This document shows positions 35,645 to 43,441 of a DNA stretch of 64,000 nucleotides, one piece after another. This DNA comes from an uncultured Methanosarcinales archaeon (GTDB taxonomy: Archaea > Halobacteriota > Methanosarcinia > Methanotrichales > Methanotrichaceae), in the NCBI GenBank assembly GCA_903871465.1, contig CAIQHB010000080.1, positions 215,087-279,086 on the forward strand. Direction: 5' to 3'. The position numbers were made by a program, and so were the translations under genes. How positions within the stretch are numbered: position 1 is the stretch's first letter; each line of letters opens with the position of its first letter. The notes beneath the pieces were generated by a model. That model did not search any database, was not told the DNA's origin, and saw only the letters and a list, made by a program, of their open reading frames with translations.

Positions 35645-37627
35645 TTATTTTGTTGTCATTTCCATTAGTGTCATGGTTCCGCTGTATCCCAGTTCTCGTG
35701 CTTTGGCATAGGCTGATTCTGCCTCAGAATTGCGGTGCAACATCCTAAGAGCATCGGCTTTGTTATACCATGCACATTTATCTTTTGAATCTTTCTTGAT
35801 GGCCTCATCATAGTACCGTATCGCAGCGACGTATTCACCTGCATTGTAGTGGGAATTGCCCATATCTATCATGCTAACGCTATATGTTTGGTCTATACTG
35901 CTTGCTTTATTGTATGATTGAATGGCTTCGTCGTACCTGGCCAAGCCATCAAGGGCATTGCCTTTGTTTCTCCAAGCAATAGCAAGTCCAGAATCAATCC
36001 CGATGGCCTTTTCGGAAGCTTTGAGGGCATCATCGTTGATACCTAAATCCAGAAAATTGGAAGCTTTGTTGTTCCAGGCCATTGCATATTCAGGATCGAT
36101 CTCGATGGCCTTATTATATGCCTTCATAGATTCATTCAGCTCCCCTTGTTTACTCAGCACATAACCCTTACCAAACCAGGTACGTGCGTCTTTTGGATCG
36201 ATATCAATTGCTCGTCTGTAAGCCTCCAAAGCATCATCATATCGTTTCGATTGTTCGAGATCATTGCCTTTGTTTTCCCATGCGGCTGCTACATATTGCG
36301 AATCAATTTCGATAGCTTTGTCGTAAGCACTTGTGGCTTCATCATGTTTGCCTAGCTCATCGAGAGCAAAACTTTTGTAGCACAAGGCTGCTGCATATTG
36401 CGGGTCGATCTCGATGGCTTCATCAAAAGCACTGATCGCTTCAACGTATTTGCCCTGGTGATAGAAGGAGAGACCATTATTGAACAGGACAGGGGCGGGT
36501 AGTATGATTACGGCAGAGTCGACTACTTTTCCTTTCTTGGATAGTACCACATATACCTTATTTCCATCAATATCAATGGATCTGAGGGTTAATTCATATC
36601 CATCTTCTAGCGCCAGAGGTGTGCCGCTAGTCAGGGTTAATGTTTCCGAACTGTTGTTGATTACCTGAGAAGAATTAGTATCCGATACTTGCAAAACTCG
36701 ATCTATCGTAGCCGAATTCTGATCGGCTCCCCGAAATGCATTTTTGAAATGAACTTTGATGACTTCGACATCCCCTGAATGATCCAAATCTTTTATGTAA
36801 GTATAAGTGTCTTCTATCGCATTAGCTAGTATGATCACGGTAGCGTCAACTACCTTTCCTTTCTTGGATAATTCCAAATATACGTTATCTCCATCGATAT
36901 CTATAGATTTGAGGGCTAAATCATACCCTTCACCTAGTTTCAGTGGTGTGCCGCTGGTTAGGGTTAATCTATCGGAATTATTATTGATTAGCTGAGAAGA
37001 ATTGGTATCCGATACTTGCCAAACTCGATCTACAGTAGCCAAGTTCTGGTCGGCTCCTCGAAATGCATTTTTGAAATGAACCTGGATGACTTTGACATCT
37101 TTTGAATAATCCAAATCTTTTATGTAAGTATACGTGTCTTCTACCACGTTAGGTGGTACGATCATCGCAGAATCTATAACATTTCCGCTTTTGGATAGCT
37201 CTAAATAAACCCTCTTTCCATCGATGTCAATGGACTTGATGGCCAACTCATATCCTTCTCCTAGCTTCAGAGGCACGACCCTAGTGGTCATCACCTCATG
37301 AGAATAGTTGATGATCACCTGAGAGGAATTGGTATCCGATACTTGCCAAACTCGATCTATAATCGCTAAGTTTGAATCAGCTCCTCGAAATGCATTTTTG
37401 AAATGAACTTTAATGACTTCAACGCCTTTAGCATCACCAATATCTTTAATGAAATTATAGGTGGACTCATTGAAGTTAGAGGTCTTCTGATCAACAATCA
37501 GATCCCTCGCATTTGTATTTCCCGTGATAGTCTCATCATATGTTATGTCTTTGGAAGATGCAATCCCGAATGGGATTAGAATCCACATCAATAGTGCTAA
37601 TCCTAAGACAACTTTTCTTTTGGTCAA
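35645..37627 (-). CDS. Secreted protein with three S-layer-type repeats and a TPR array
   Basis: An exported protein of about 660 residues. TTG 37627 follows GAGGG at good spacing and starts the signal peptide (TKRKVVLGLALLMWILIPFGIASS); GTG 37639 is an alternative. Three nearly identical 109-residue repeats follow (about residues 58-163, 167-272 and 276-381, counted from GTG), each with VIKVHFKNAFRGAD, VWQVSDTNSSQ, LGEGYELALKSIDIDG and VYLELSKKGKVVD. The last two blocks match the DUF1608/S-layer domain of Methanosarcinales. From about 384 to 650 there are roughly eight TPR units (EAISAFDEAIEIDPQYAAA type). The fusion suggests a surface scaffold that both joins the S-layer and binds other proteins. 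Confidence 0.85.
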   Translation of the reverse strand: MTKRKVVLGLALLMWILIPFGIASSKDITYDETITGNTNARDLIVDQKTSNFNESTYNFIKDIGDAKGVEVIKVHFKNAFRGADSNLAIIDRVWQVSDTNSSQVIINYSHEVMTTRVVPLKLGEGYELAIKSIDIDGKRVYLELSKSGNVIDSAMIVPPNVVEDTYTYIKDLDYSKDVKVIQVHFKNAFRGADQNLATVDRVWQVSDTNSSQLINNNSDRLTLTSGTPLKLGEGYDLALKSIDIDGDNVYLELSKKGKVVDATVIILANAIEDTYTYIKDLDHSGDVEVIKVHFKNAFRGADQNSATIDRVLQVSDTNSSQVINNSSETLTLTSGTPLALEDGYELTLRSIDIDGNKVYVVLSKKGKVVDSAVIILPAPVLFNNGLSFYHQGKYVEAISAFDEAIEIDPQYAAALCYKSFALDELGKHDEATSAYDKAIEIDSQYVAAAWENKGNDLEQSKRYDDALEAYRRAIDIDPKDARTWFGKGYVLSKQGELNESMKAYNKAIEIDPEYAMAWNNKASNFLDLGINDDALKASEKAIGIDSGLAIAWRNKGNALDGLARYDEAIQSYNKASSIDQTYSVSMIDMGNSHYNAGEYVAAIRYYDEAIKKDSKDKCAWYNKADALRMLHRNSEAESAYAKARELGYSGTMTLMEMTTK

Positions 37628-37639
37628 GATATCCCTCAC

Positions 37640-38117
37640 AAGTTCAATTCTTCTTACTTACGAAAAGCCTTTGGGTCAAACCCAAATATAATGAAGCCAA
37701 CAGTCGAACCATTTCGAAGAGGCCGGCCAGCTGCTCTTTTAGTTTCTGGTTTATCGTTCTCGCACCATGAGCGTGGCTGAAGATTAGTAAGCATTACAGA
37801 TGGCAAAATTGAATTTCATCGACAGTACCAGTAATGCCTAACCGCTAGCCTTAAGTCTATTCCCAGGTTCGGTAGCGCAATATATTCAAGATTTGCATCC
37901 TTGATATGACATTTCCATCATTTTTCCCTAAACAGAAAGGTCATCCCTGCCTGCACCATCGGCCCTTTCTATCGATTATGGCCAGGGCATTCTCCGTCAG
38001 AACTATCCTCTGCGCCTTATGCCTGCCGCACTTGACTATGACCACAGGATCGCTCACCTTTCTGGCCTCTGGCTATGATCCTGTGACCATGGATGGAGTC
38101 GCCGACCTCAGAGCCCT
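37640..38117. other. Intergenic region with a possible micro-gene
   Basis: No strong gene. On the minus strand, 37941-38057 (GTG start, AAAGG close by) could encode a 38-residue basic peptide (VSDPVVIVKCGRHKAQRIVL and so on). It is in frame with the small frame at 38118-38234 but separated by two stops, so the two may be remains of one older gene. Confidence 0.3.
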
Positions 38118-38234
38118 TCACAGCGAGATCTCCATTTGGCCTTCCAACTCCAGATCATCCATGATCTTGCATACCAGCTCATAATCAAGCTCCAGGTCCG
38201 AGATGGCATGTGAGCTGTTCGGATATGCACTCAT
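38118..38234 (-). CDS. Possible 38-residue acidic peptide
   Basis: ATG 38234 lies 8 bases after GAGGG. The peptide is acidic and helix-prone (ISDLELDYELVCKIMDDLELEG). Its start codon and RBS lie inside the left copy of the 175-bp direct repeat; in the right copy the ATG is ATT, so only this copy can be translated. It could be an antitoxin-like micro-protein or a gene remnant. Confidence 0.35.
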   Translation of the reverse strand: MSAYPNSSHAISDLELDYELVCKIMDDLELEGQMEISL

Positions 38235-38388
38235 TCTGGTGCCCTCTAAAAACATCTGAGGGTAAAAGGGCAAAGCTCCATATATTGTTCCCCGCGGCCG
38301 CGGGGTCAGGGGGGCCGCCACGGCCGTGAGTGGGTCCCGTCACCCCAGCGCGTCTCACCGCGCGGGACCCGGAAGAAGTGGTGGAATA
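38213..38388. repeat. Left 175-bp direct repeat with GC-rich palindromes
   Basis: Recurs at 40077-40252 in the same orientation with about 90 percent identity. It contains a perfect 16-base palindrome CCCCGCGGCCGCGGGG (38290-38305) and a hairpin GGGTCCCG (38332-38339) / CGGGACCC (38363-38370), far richer in GC than the surroundings. The two copies bracket the HTH-ImmA and PIN genes. It may be a recombination or attachment site or a non-autonomous element; no transposase is present. Confidence 0.85.
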
Positions 38389-38490
38389 ATTTTTAGGTCT
38401 AGAATGAATGACGAATACCTTTTGGACCGAAACCTTTTTGGTTTACAAAATAGTAGATATATCACAGAATGTAAACCGGAGGTATTGGCT

Positions 38491-39567
38491 ATGAGCATTG
38501 GTGAGCGTATTAAACAGGCGAGGCATATGCGTGGCCTGAATCAACGTGAGCTGGCCAAAGGTGCAGGCGTAAGCGCTCAGGCTATTTCCAAATACGAACG
38601 CGATCTGGATGTGCCAGGCTCAGGTGTTCTAATCCGGCTTTCTAAGGCTCTTGGCATTGGTATCGAGTTCTTCGTGCGACCTAAAAGAGTAACAAAGATC
38701 ACTCCCATTTATCGCGAACATTGCTCTCTGCCTCGAAAAGCTGAAACCGCAATACTCGCCAAAATCCTTGACTGGCTTGAGAAGTACCTTGAGATTGAGG
38801 GTATCCTCAGCACCGATAAAGACGAATTTAGATTCAAATACCCGGAAGGGTTCCCCTGCAAGATCAGCTCCATGGCGGAAGTTGAGCAGGCTGCTGTGGA
38901 TCTTCGTCGTGCATGGGATCTTGGATTGGATTCCATCGAGAATCTAATCGGCTTGTTGGAGGATAAGGGCATAAAGGTGGGATTTATCGAAACGGATAAT
39001 GATTTTAATGCCTGCACCTTCAATGCCGAGAATGATGGAAAGATCGTTGTCATTATTACAGGTGATAATATGCCAGGAGATCGACAGCGATTCAGTTTAG
39101 CGCGTGAGCTAGGGCATTTGATGCTTGAACCTTCAGGCAACCTGGATCCTGAGAAGGCGGCATATCGTTTTGCAGGGGCATTTTTGGTCCCGGAGGCTAT
39201 CGCACAATTTGAGCTGCGCGATAAAAGGCAAACTCTTGGAGATTATGAACTGCACATCCTTAAAGACAAATACGGTCTTAGCATGCAGGCATGGATCTAC
39301 CGGGCAAGAGATCTGGGAATTCTCCCTGAAGAAAGAGCAACAGCAATATTTAAGAAATTCAGGTCGATGGGATGGCATTTAAACGAGCCTGGAGAATCCT
39401 TGCCATCAGAGAGGCCTATGCGATTCGATCGTTTGGTGATGGGAGCTCTGGCAGAGGGGATTATATCAGAAAAGCGTGCAACTGAGCTGCTCGGCAAACC
39501 TTTGCAGCAGTTCTTTTCCGAGGCCGCAGAAGAGCACGGGGGCTGGCTCGCTGCTGTGTGTAACTGA
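38491..39567 (+). CDS. XRE-type HTH protein with ImmA/IrrE metallopeptidase-like domain
   Basis: A 358-residue protein with an N-terminal lambda-repressor-like HTH (IGERIKQARHMRGLNQRELAKGAGVSAQAISKYERD, residues 2-37) and a C-terminal ImmA/IrrE (COG2856) domain. The peptidase helix reads FSLARELGHLMLEP: Glu206 and His209 are kept but the first zinc His is Arg205, so catalysis may be lost or altered. ATG 38491 lies behind GGAGGT; the frame further upstream is part of the direct repeat. The downstream PIN gene overlaps the stop. Such pairs act as toxin-antitoxin-like or phage-repressor modules, with this protein as the likely antitoxin and operon repressor. Confidence 0.88.
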   Translation: MSIGERIKQARHMRGLNQRELAKGAGVSAQAISKYERDLDVPGSGVLIRLSKALGIGIEFFVRPKRVTKITPIYREHCSLPRKAETAILAKILDWLEKYLEIEGILSTDKDEFRFKYPEGFPCKISSMAEVEQAAVDLRRAWDLGLDSIENLIGLLEDKGIKVGFIETDNDFNACTFNAENDGKIVVIITGDNMPGDRQRFSLARELGHLMLEPSGNLDPEKAAYRFAGAFLVPEAIAQFELRDKRQTLGDYELHILKDKYGLSMQAWIYRARDLGILPEERATAIFKKFRSMGWHLNEPGESLPSERPMRFDRLVMGALAEGIISEKRATELLGKPLQQFFSEAAEEHGGWLAAVCN

Positions 39568-40045
39568 TGCGAACATCTGGATCGACCTCTATCGTGGGGG
39601 CCTCGCAGAAAATGCGTTTGAGCTGCCTCTCGAACTTGTCGCTCCGGATGTGATAATCGAAGAGCTACAGGTGCCAGATGGAGATCTGCTCGTGAGTTCT
39701 GGTCTACGGATGCAGGAACTATCTGGATCACAGGTTCTCATGGTCTTGGATTTTGCGGAGCGCTATGCCCGCCCGTCACGTGAAGACTTATTCGCCCTAG
39801 TTTTGGCCAAAGATTTTGATGCAGTGCTTCTGACGGGAGACGCGAGTCTGCGGGATGCCGCTGAGAACAAAGGCGTGAGGGTTCACGGAGTAATTTGGCT
39901 GCTAGATCTGATAGTGGGCCACGGGATCATAAACAAAAGGGATAGAGCTACTTCACTTAAGCTCATGTTGAGATGCGGAAGTCGCTTGCCATGTGACGAG
40001 GTCAGAGCCCGGCTTGATGAGGTTAATCTAGATCAATCGATTTGA
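39551..40045 (+). CDS. PIN-domain-like protein (COG2856-partner nuclease)
   Basis: About 165 residues with PIN features: first strand and acidic residue VTDANIWIDLYRGG, a central Glu (VIIEELQV), and the C-terminal acidic cluster LAKDFDAVLLTGDASLRDAAENKGVRVHGV. PIN proteins are Mg-dependent RNases and frequent toxins. No ATG, GTG or TTG lies next to the expected N-terminus; the frame reads CTG-CTG-TGT-GTA-ACT-GAT at 39551-39568, overlapping the last codons of the HTH-ImmA gene in another frame. Translation may start at CTG, at the distant GTG 39476, or by frameshift from the upstream gene. The C-terminal 35 residues (after HGIINKRD) are an extension. Confidence 0.75.
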   Translation: MLCVTDANIWIDLYRGGLAENAFELPLELVAPDVIIEELQVPDGDLLVSSGLRMQELSGSQVLMVLDFAERYARPSREDLFALVLAKDFDAVLLTGDASLRDAAENKGVRVHGVIWLLDLIVGHGIINKRDRATSLKLMLRCGSRLPCDEVRARLDEVNLDQSI

Positions 40046-40076
40046 GAAGTAGATTTGTATGCATTTCAGTTTCAAT

Positions 40077-40252
40077 AGCTGTTCGGATATGCACTCAATC
40101 TGGTGCTCTCTAAAAACATCTGAGGAAAAAGGGCAAAGCTTCATAAATTGTTCCCCGCGGCCGCGGGGTCAGGGGGGCCGCCACGGCCGTGAGTGGGGCC
40201 CGTCACCCCAGCGCGTCTCACCGCGCGGGACCCAGAAGAAGTTGTGGGACGA
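40077..40252. repeat. Right 175-bp direct repeat with GC-rich palindromes
   Basis: Second copy of the repeat at 38213-38388. The 16-base palindrome is unchanged, but the second hairpin has GGGGCCCG in place of GGGTCCCG, which breaks one base pair without a compensating change. This argues more for a DNA element than for a conserved RNA. Confidence 0.85.
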
Positions 40253-40842
40253 TTGTTCATACGAATAGAACCGATTTTATAATTGCGAAAGTGATCTATC
40301 TGACGCTTACAGGGACAACGTTCGTACAATCTTCCGGGGTTCCGCGAGTCGGCCTGCGGGCCTCCCGCGCTGCTGCTGGGCGCCGCTCAAGGCCGCAGCC
40401 GGCCGATCGACGGCGGTTAAGCTGCAGATAATCGAGAGTGACACTGTCTGGATGGAGCCAGGTCCTTTTGCATGCGTCGCCTTTGGGTGTCGCCCGAACT
40501 TGGCGGACCGGATGAGATCGCCCAGGAGATCGCGGGCCTCCTGCCAGCGCCAGCGGAGACGGGGCGAATAATCCGGGAACGGCTGGGCCCAGAGGCGAAG
40601 CCGGATCGCCAATAGAGCTCTGGCGGAACCAAGATCCACATCAAAATCGTATTCGTAGCTCTCAAAGCTAAGAGAGGCAAACGGATGACATCGGGTCCGT
40701 CTCGCGATCCGGATCGAATCGAAAAGAAGCGGTGGAGGCGAAGAGCAAACCTACTATTGCACATTCCGCATCACACAATTCCAGAAGAAGCGCCAGCAAA
40801 GCCGCGCTTCTGGAAAATGAGAAACGATATTGGGAGAGTTCC
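40253..40842. other. Right end of the accessory island
   Basis: No intact gene. The stretch from 40330 to 40420 is unusually GC-rich. A decayed argH 3' end lies at 40506-40632. The last part runs convergent with aIF5A. Open frames here are on the wrong strand of the argH relic or lack any signal. Confidence 0.6.
40506..40632 (+). pseudogene. argH fragment: Third, decayed 3' end of argH
   Basis: The plus strand reads PDEIAQEIAGLLPAPAETGR and then IIRERLG before losing similarity, matching ArgH blocks LDEIALEIAGF and PAPAETGRMIEERLE with about 45 codons deleted between them. The nucleotide similarity resumes as GAGGCGAAG...AGAGCTCTGG near 40601-40622. It is clearly more degraded than the copy at 35.2 kb and marks the right limit of the island. 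Confidence 0.65.
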
Positions 40843-41226
40843 CTAGCGGATATCCAGCTTGGTCCTGCCCATCACCGACAGGTAGGAAACCTCTTTTCCT
40901 TCCTCAATCTTTGGCTTCTGATCATCGGTTATGGGGACATCGATTGTCGCATAGGTGCCCAGGTCCATAAGCTGCACGGAAGTGCCGCCGATGGATAGAA
41001 CCTGACCAGTCTTGCGCTCCACGTTTGGCACATAGATCTTTGTGGTAACTGGCTGAACGATTGACTTTTTCTGGTTATCAAAGATACCAATGGCATCCAC
41101 CCTGGCCTTGGCCGAACCGTGCTTGCCCGGCTTGGAGTGGGATATGCTCCTGATTATGCATGGCTCTTCATCGATGATAACGTATCTTCCTTCTTTCAGC
41201 TCTCTGACCTCAACCTGCTCCTTCAT
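40843..41226 (-). CDS. eif5A: Translation initiation factor aIF5A
   Basis: Archaeal IF5A, which promotes peptide-bond formation at difficult sequences such as poly-proline once modified with deoxyhypusine or hypusine. The hypusination loop SKPGKHGSAK carries the target Lys35. The N-terminal SH3-like domain and the C-terminal OB domain are both complete in 127 residues. AGGAG precedes ATG 41226. The gene lies 35 bases after the aminotransferase gene on the same strand. No deoxyhypusine synthase gene is in the window. Confidence 0.97.
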   Translation of the reverse strand: MKEQVEVRELKEGRYVIIDEEPCIIRSISHSKPGKHGSAKARVDAIGIFDNQKKSIVQPVTTKIYVPNVERKTGQVLSIGGTSVQLMDLGTYATIDVPITDDQKPKIEEGKEVSYLSVMGRTKLDIR

Positions 41227-41261
41227 TTCATCACTCCTGACGACGAATGCAACTCTCCTAT

Positions 41262-42365
41262 TTAAAGAATATCTTTCATGCGCCGCATCGCTTCCTCAAG
41301 TTGAGAGCGCGCGGCAGCATAAGATATCCTGATGTGCTCACTTCCGCCCGGTCCGAAGGCCGAACCCGGGACAGTGATGACACCCGCTTTTCCCAGTTTG
41401 GCAGCGACGGCGTCTCCATCTCCCACCTTTGGGAAGAGATAGAAAGCGCCCTCCGGCTCAATCAGATCGACGCCCATCTCCCGGAAGCCCGCCACCAGAA
41501 GATCCCTGCGGCTCCGGAATTCATCCCGCATCAGGAATACGCAGTCCTGAGGCCCGGTGATGGCCGCCAGAGCTGCCGCCTGAGAGATGGAGCTGGCGCA
41601 GGCCTGAACATACTGATGAATCTTGAGGAGCTGCTCCAGTGCACATCCTTTCGCCCCCAGATAGCCCAGCCTCCAGCCGGTCATGGCATAGGTCTTGGAG
41701 ACGGCGTTAACGGTGATCACATTGTCCGAGAACCTTCCCGGGCTGATGTGCTCTCCCCGGTAGATGAAGTGCTCATAGACCTCGTCTGAGAGGACAACAA
41801 TATCTTTGTCCTCGGCTATCTCGGCAATGGCACGCATCTGCTCTGCTGTTTGCACCGATCCGGTGGGATTGGAGGGCGAGTTGACAATTATCAGACGGGT
41901 CCTCTCCGTTATTCGCTCTTCTATCGCCTCAGGCGCGAGCCGGAGGTTCTCGTCCAGGGGAACATTCACGGGCTTGCCGCCCATAAGCTTGGTCAGCTCC
42001 GCATAGGAGAGGAAGCTCGGATCGCCGACCAGTACCTCCTCGCCTCTGTCGACCAGCGCGGCAATGACCAGAAAGAGAGCCTCGCTGGCACCACTGGTCA
42101 CCATGATCTCTTCCGGTGCATACTCCATCCGATTCTCGGAGCGAAACTTTTCCGCCAGAGCGTCTCGCAGCTCCGGCACACCACAATTGGGCGTGTATCC
42201 GCACTGGCCTCTTCGGATGGCCTCAATGGCCGCATTCTTTATGTGCGCGGGCGTGTCGAAGTCCGGCTGACCCAGCCCCAAATTAACAGACCCGGGTCTG
42301 GCTCCCTCAAAACATTTCCTGATGGCTGAAACTTCAATCTTCTCGGTGCAGCTTGCAAATCTCAT
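41262..42365 (-). CDS. Class I/II pyridoxal-phosphate aminotransferase (aspartate aminotransferase type)
   Basis: Fold-type I aminotransferase, 367 residues. The PLP-binding lysine is Lys224 in SKTYAMTGWRLGY, with the preceding NSPSNPTGSV, DEVYEHF motif and the C-terminal Arg of SEHIRISYAA for substrate carboxylate. It starts with SAIRKCFEGARPGSVNLGLGQPDFDTP, like archaeal AspC-type enzymes. The specific substrate pair cannot be decided from sequence. ATG 42365 overlaps the stop of the upstream gene (ATGA), and aIF5A follows after 35 bases, so all three probably share one transcript. Confidence 0.92.
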   Translation of the reverse strand: MRFASCTEKIEVSAIRKCFEGARPGSVNLGLGQPDFDTPAHIKNAAIEAIRRGQCGYTPNCGVPELRDALAEKFRSENRMEYAPEEIMVTSGASEALFLVIAALVDRGEEVLVGDPSFLSYAELTKLMGGKPVNVPLDENLRLAPEAIEERITERTRLIIVNSPSNPTGSVQTAEQMRAIAEIAEDKDIVVLSDEVYEHFIYRGEHISPGRFSDNVITVNAVSKTYAMTGWRLGYLGAKGCALEQLLKIHQYVQACASSISQAAALAAITGPQDCVFLMRDEFRSRRDLLVAGFREMGVDLIEPEGAFYLFPKVGDGDAVAAKLGKAGVITVPGSAFGPGGSEHIRISYAAARSQLEEAMRRMKDIL

Positions 42366-42895
42366 GGCTCCCCCCTACGCATCTCGTTTCCCGTCTGACC
42401 ATCCCTATTCTGCTGATCCTTATTCTGCTCATCCTTATAAACCACATTGAGGACGCTGAAGCAGTTGAGCCCGCCCAGCTCCTCCTTGATTATGTTCATC
42501 CTCACCCTGCCCCCCCTCCAGTAAAGTGTGATCTTAGCATCCTCTTTCTCAGTCTCGAGGGCGATAGATTCCATGAACATCTCCAGAGCCCGGGAATTGG
42601 AGAAAGGAACCACGAATATGGCCCTGTACTTGTCTTTCTTGCGGGCATAAGAGGTGAGAATGTAGCCGTTGCTCTCGAACTCGCTTATCTCCTCGAACCG
42701 GCATAATACCTCCTTTTCATGCTCTGTCGTTGAGTCGACTTTGGAAATTATCAGAAGAATCTTGGCAATAAGAGACTTATCAAATTTTTTCCCAAACCAG
42801 ATATTAATAGCGCCCTGGGTAAGGATGATGGAGACCGCGGAACCGCTCACCTCTATCGAGACCGGCTCCAGCCTGATGCCTGGGACTCCTGGCAT
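42362..42895 (-). CDS. Conserved-looking hypothetical protein upstream of the aminotransferase
   Basis: A soluble protein of about 177 residues from ATG 42895 (MPGVPGIRLEPVSIEVSGS). The first part is beta-rich with the phrase SAVSIILTQGAINIWFGKKFDKSLIAKILLIISKVDS, and a helical middle follows. The end (DEQNKDQQNRDGQTGNEMRRGEP) is a polar, disordered tail. I recognise no domain. The stop overlaps the aminotransferase start, and the gene is divergent from the thioesterase with a gap under 80 bases. A longer start at 42973 would overlap the divergent gene and is less likely. Confidence 0.6.
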   Translation of the reverse strand: MPGVPGIRLEPVSIEVSGSAVSIILTQGAINIWFGKKFDKSLIAKILLIISKVDSTTEHEKEVLCRFEEISEFESNGYILTSYARKKDKYRAIFVVPFSNSRALEMFMESIALETEKEDAKITLYWRGGRVRMNIIKEELGGLNCFSVLNVVYKDEQNKDQQNRDGQTGNEMRRGEP

Positions 42896-42964
42896 ATTAC
42901 GTCTAGATCCGGGCGGAGCAGATATAACCGTTTCGAGAATAGTCCCGAGGGAGGAATGATTCTT

Positions 42965-43381
42965 ATGGACCAATGCTTAGCAGCTCTGGAGAAGCACTTT
43001 CTGGAGGAGCCCTATGCCAGCATATTCGGAATAGAGATTGTAGAGCTGGAGGAGGGACGGGCTCTCTTGAAGATGCAGACGTCCTCGCGAATGAACAACC
43101 TGTTCGGCATGATCCACGGGGCTGCCATCTATTCGCTCCTGGATGCGGCCTTCGAGCTGGCAGTCAACTCGCACGGCACCGTTGCTGTGGCCTTGAGCGT
43201 GAATGTGAATTACCTTAACGCAGCGCTCCCCGGCGAGACGCTGCAAGCGGAGGCCAGGGAGACGAACCTTTCCCGCAAGATCTCTGCTTGCGAGATCCGG
43301 ATCACGGGCCAGGACGCGAGGCTGGTGGCCACGGCGCAGGCCCTGGCCTACAGAAAGAAGGACTGTCTCCCCTTCCTGTGA
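42965..43381 (+). CDS. PaaI-family hotdog thioesterase
   Basis: An acyl-CoA thioesterase-like protein of 138 residues with the hotdog fold. The signature helix region NNLFGMIHGAAIYSLLDAAFELAVNS corresponds to the family HGG...D/E active site (here HGA with Asp and Glu in LDAAFE), and the strands ALSVNVNYLNAALPGETLQAEA follow as expected. GGAGG lies before ATG 42965; the ATG at 42956 is too near the RBS. It precedes the YcaO gene by 60 bases. The natural acyl substrate is unknown. Confidence 0.88.
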   Translation: MDQCLAALEKHFLEEPYASIFGIEIVELEEGRALLKMQTSSRMNNLFGMIHGAAIYSLLDAAFELAVNSHGTVAVALSVNVNYLNAALPGETLQAEARETNLSRKISACEIRITGQDARLVATAQALAYRKKDCLPFL

Positions 43382-43441
43382 CCCAAAATAGGAATGACGT
43401 TGAACAGGATTTATATTCCATTGCGGCGCTAGAGACGGGCG

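Noticed and set aside
39476..39550. Upstream extension of the PIN gene from GTG 39476
   Set aside because: The 25 residues are out-of-frame translation of the HTH-ImmA C-terminus and do not resemble PIN N-termini, although they cannot be excluded fully.
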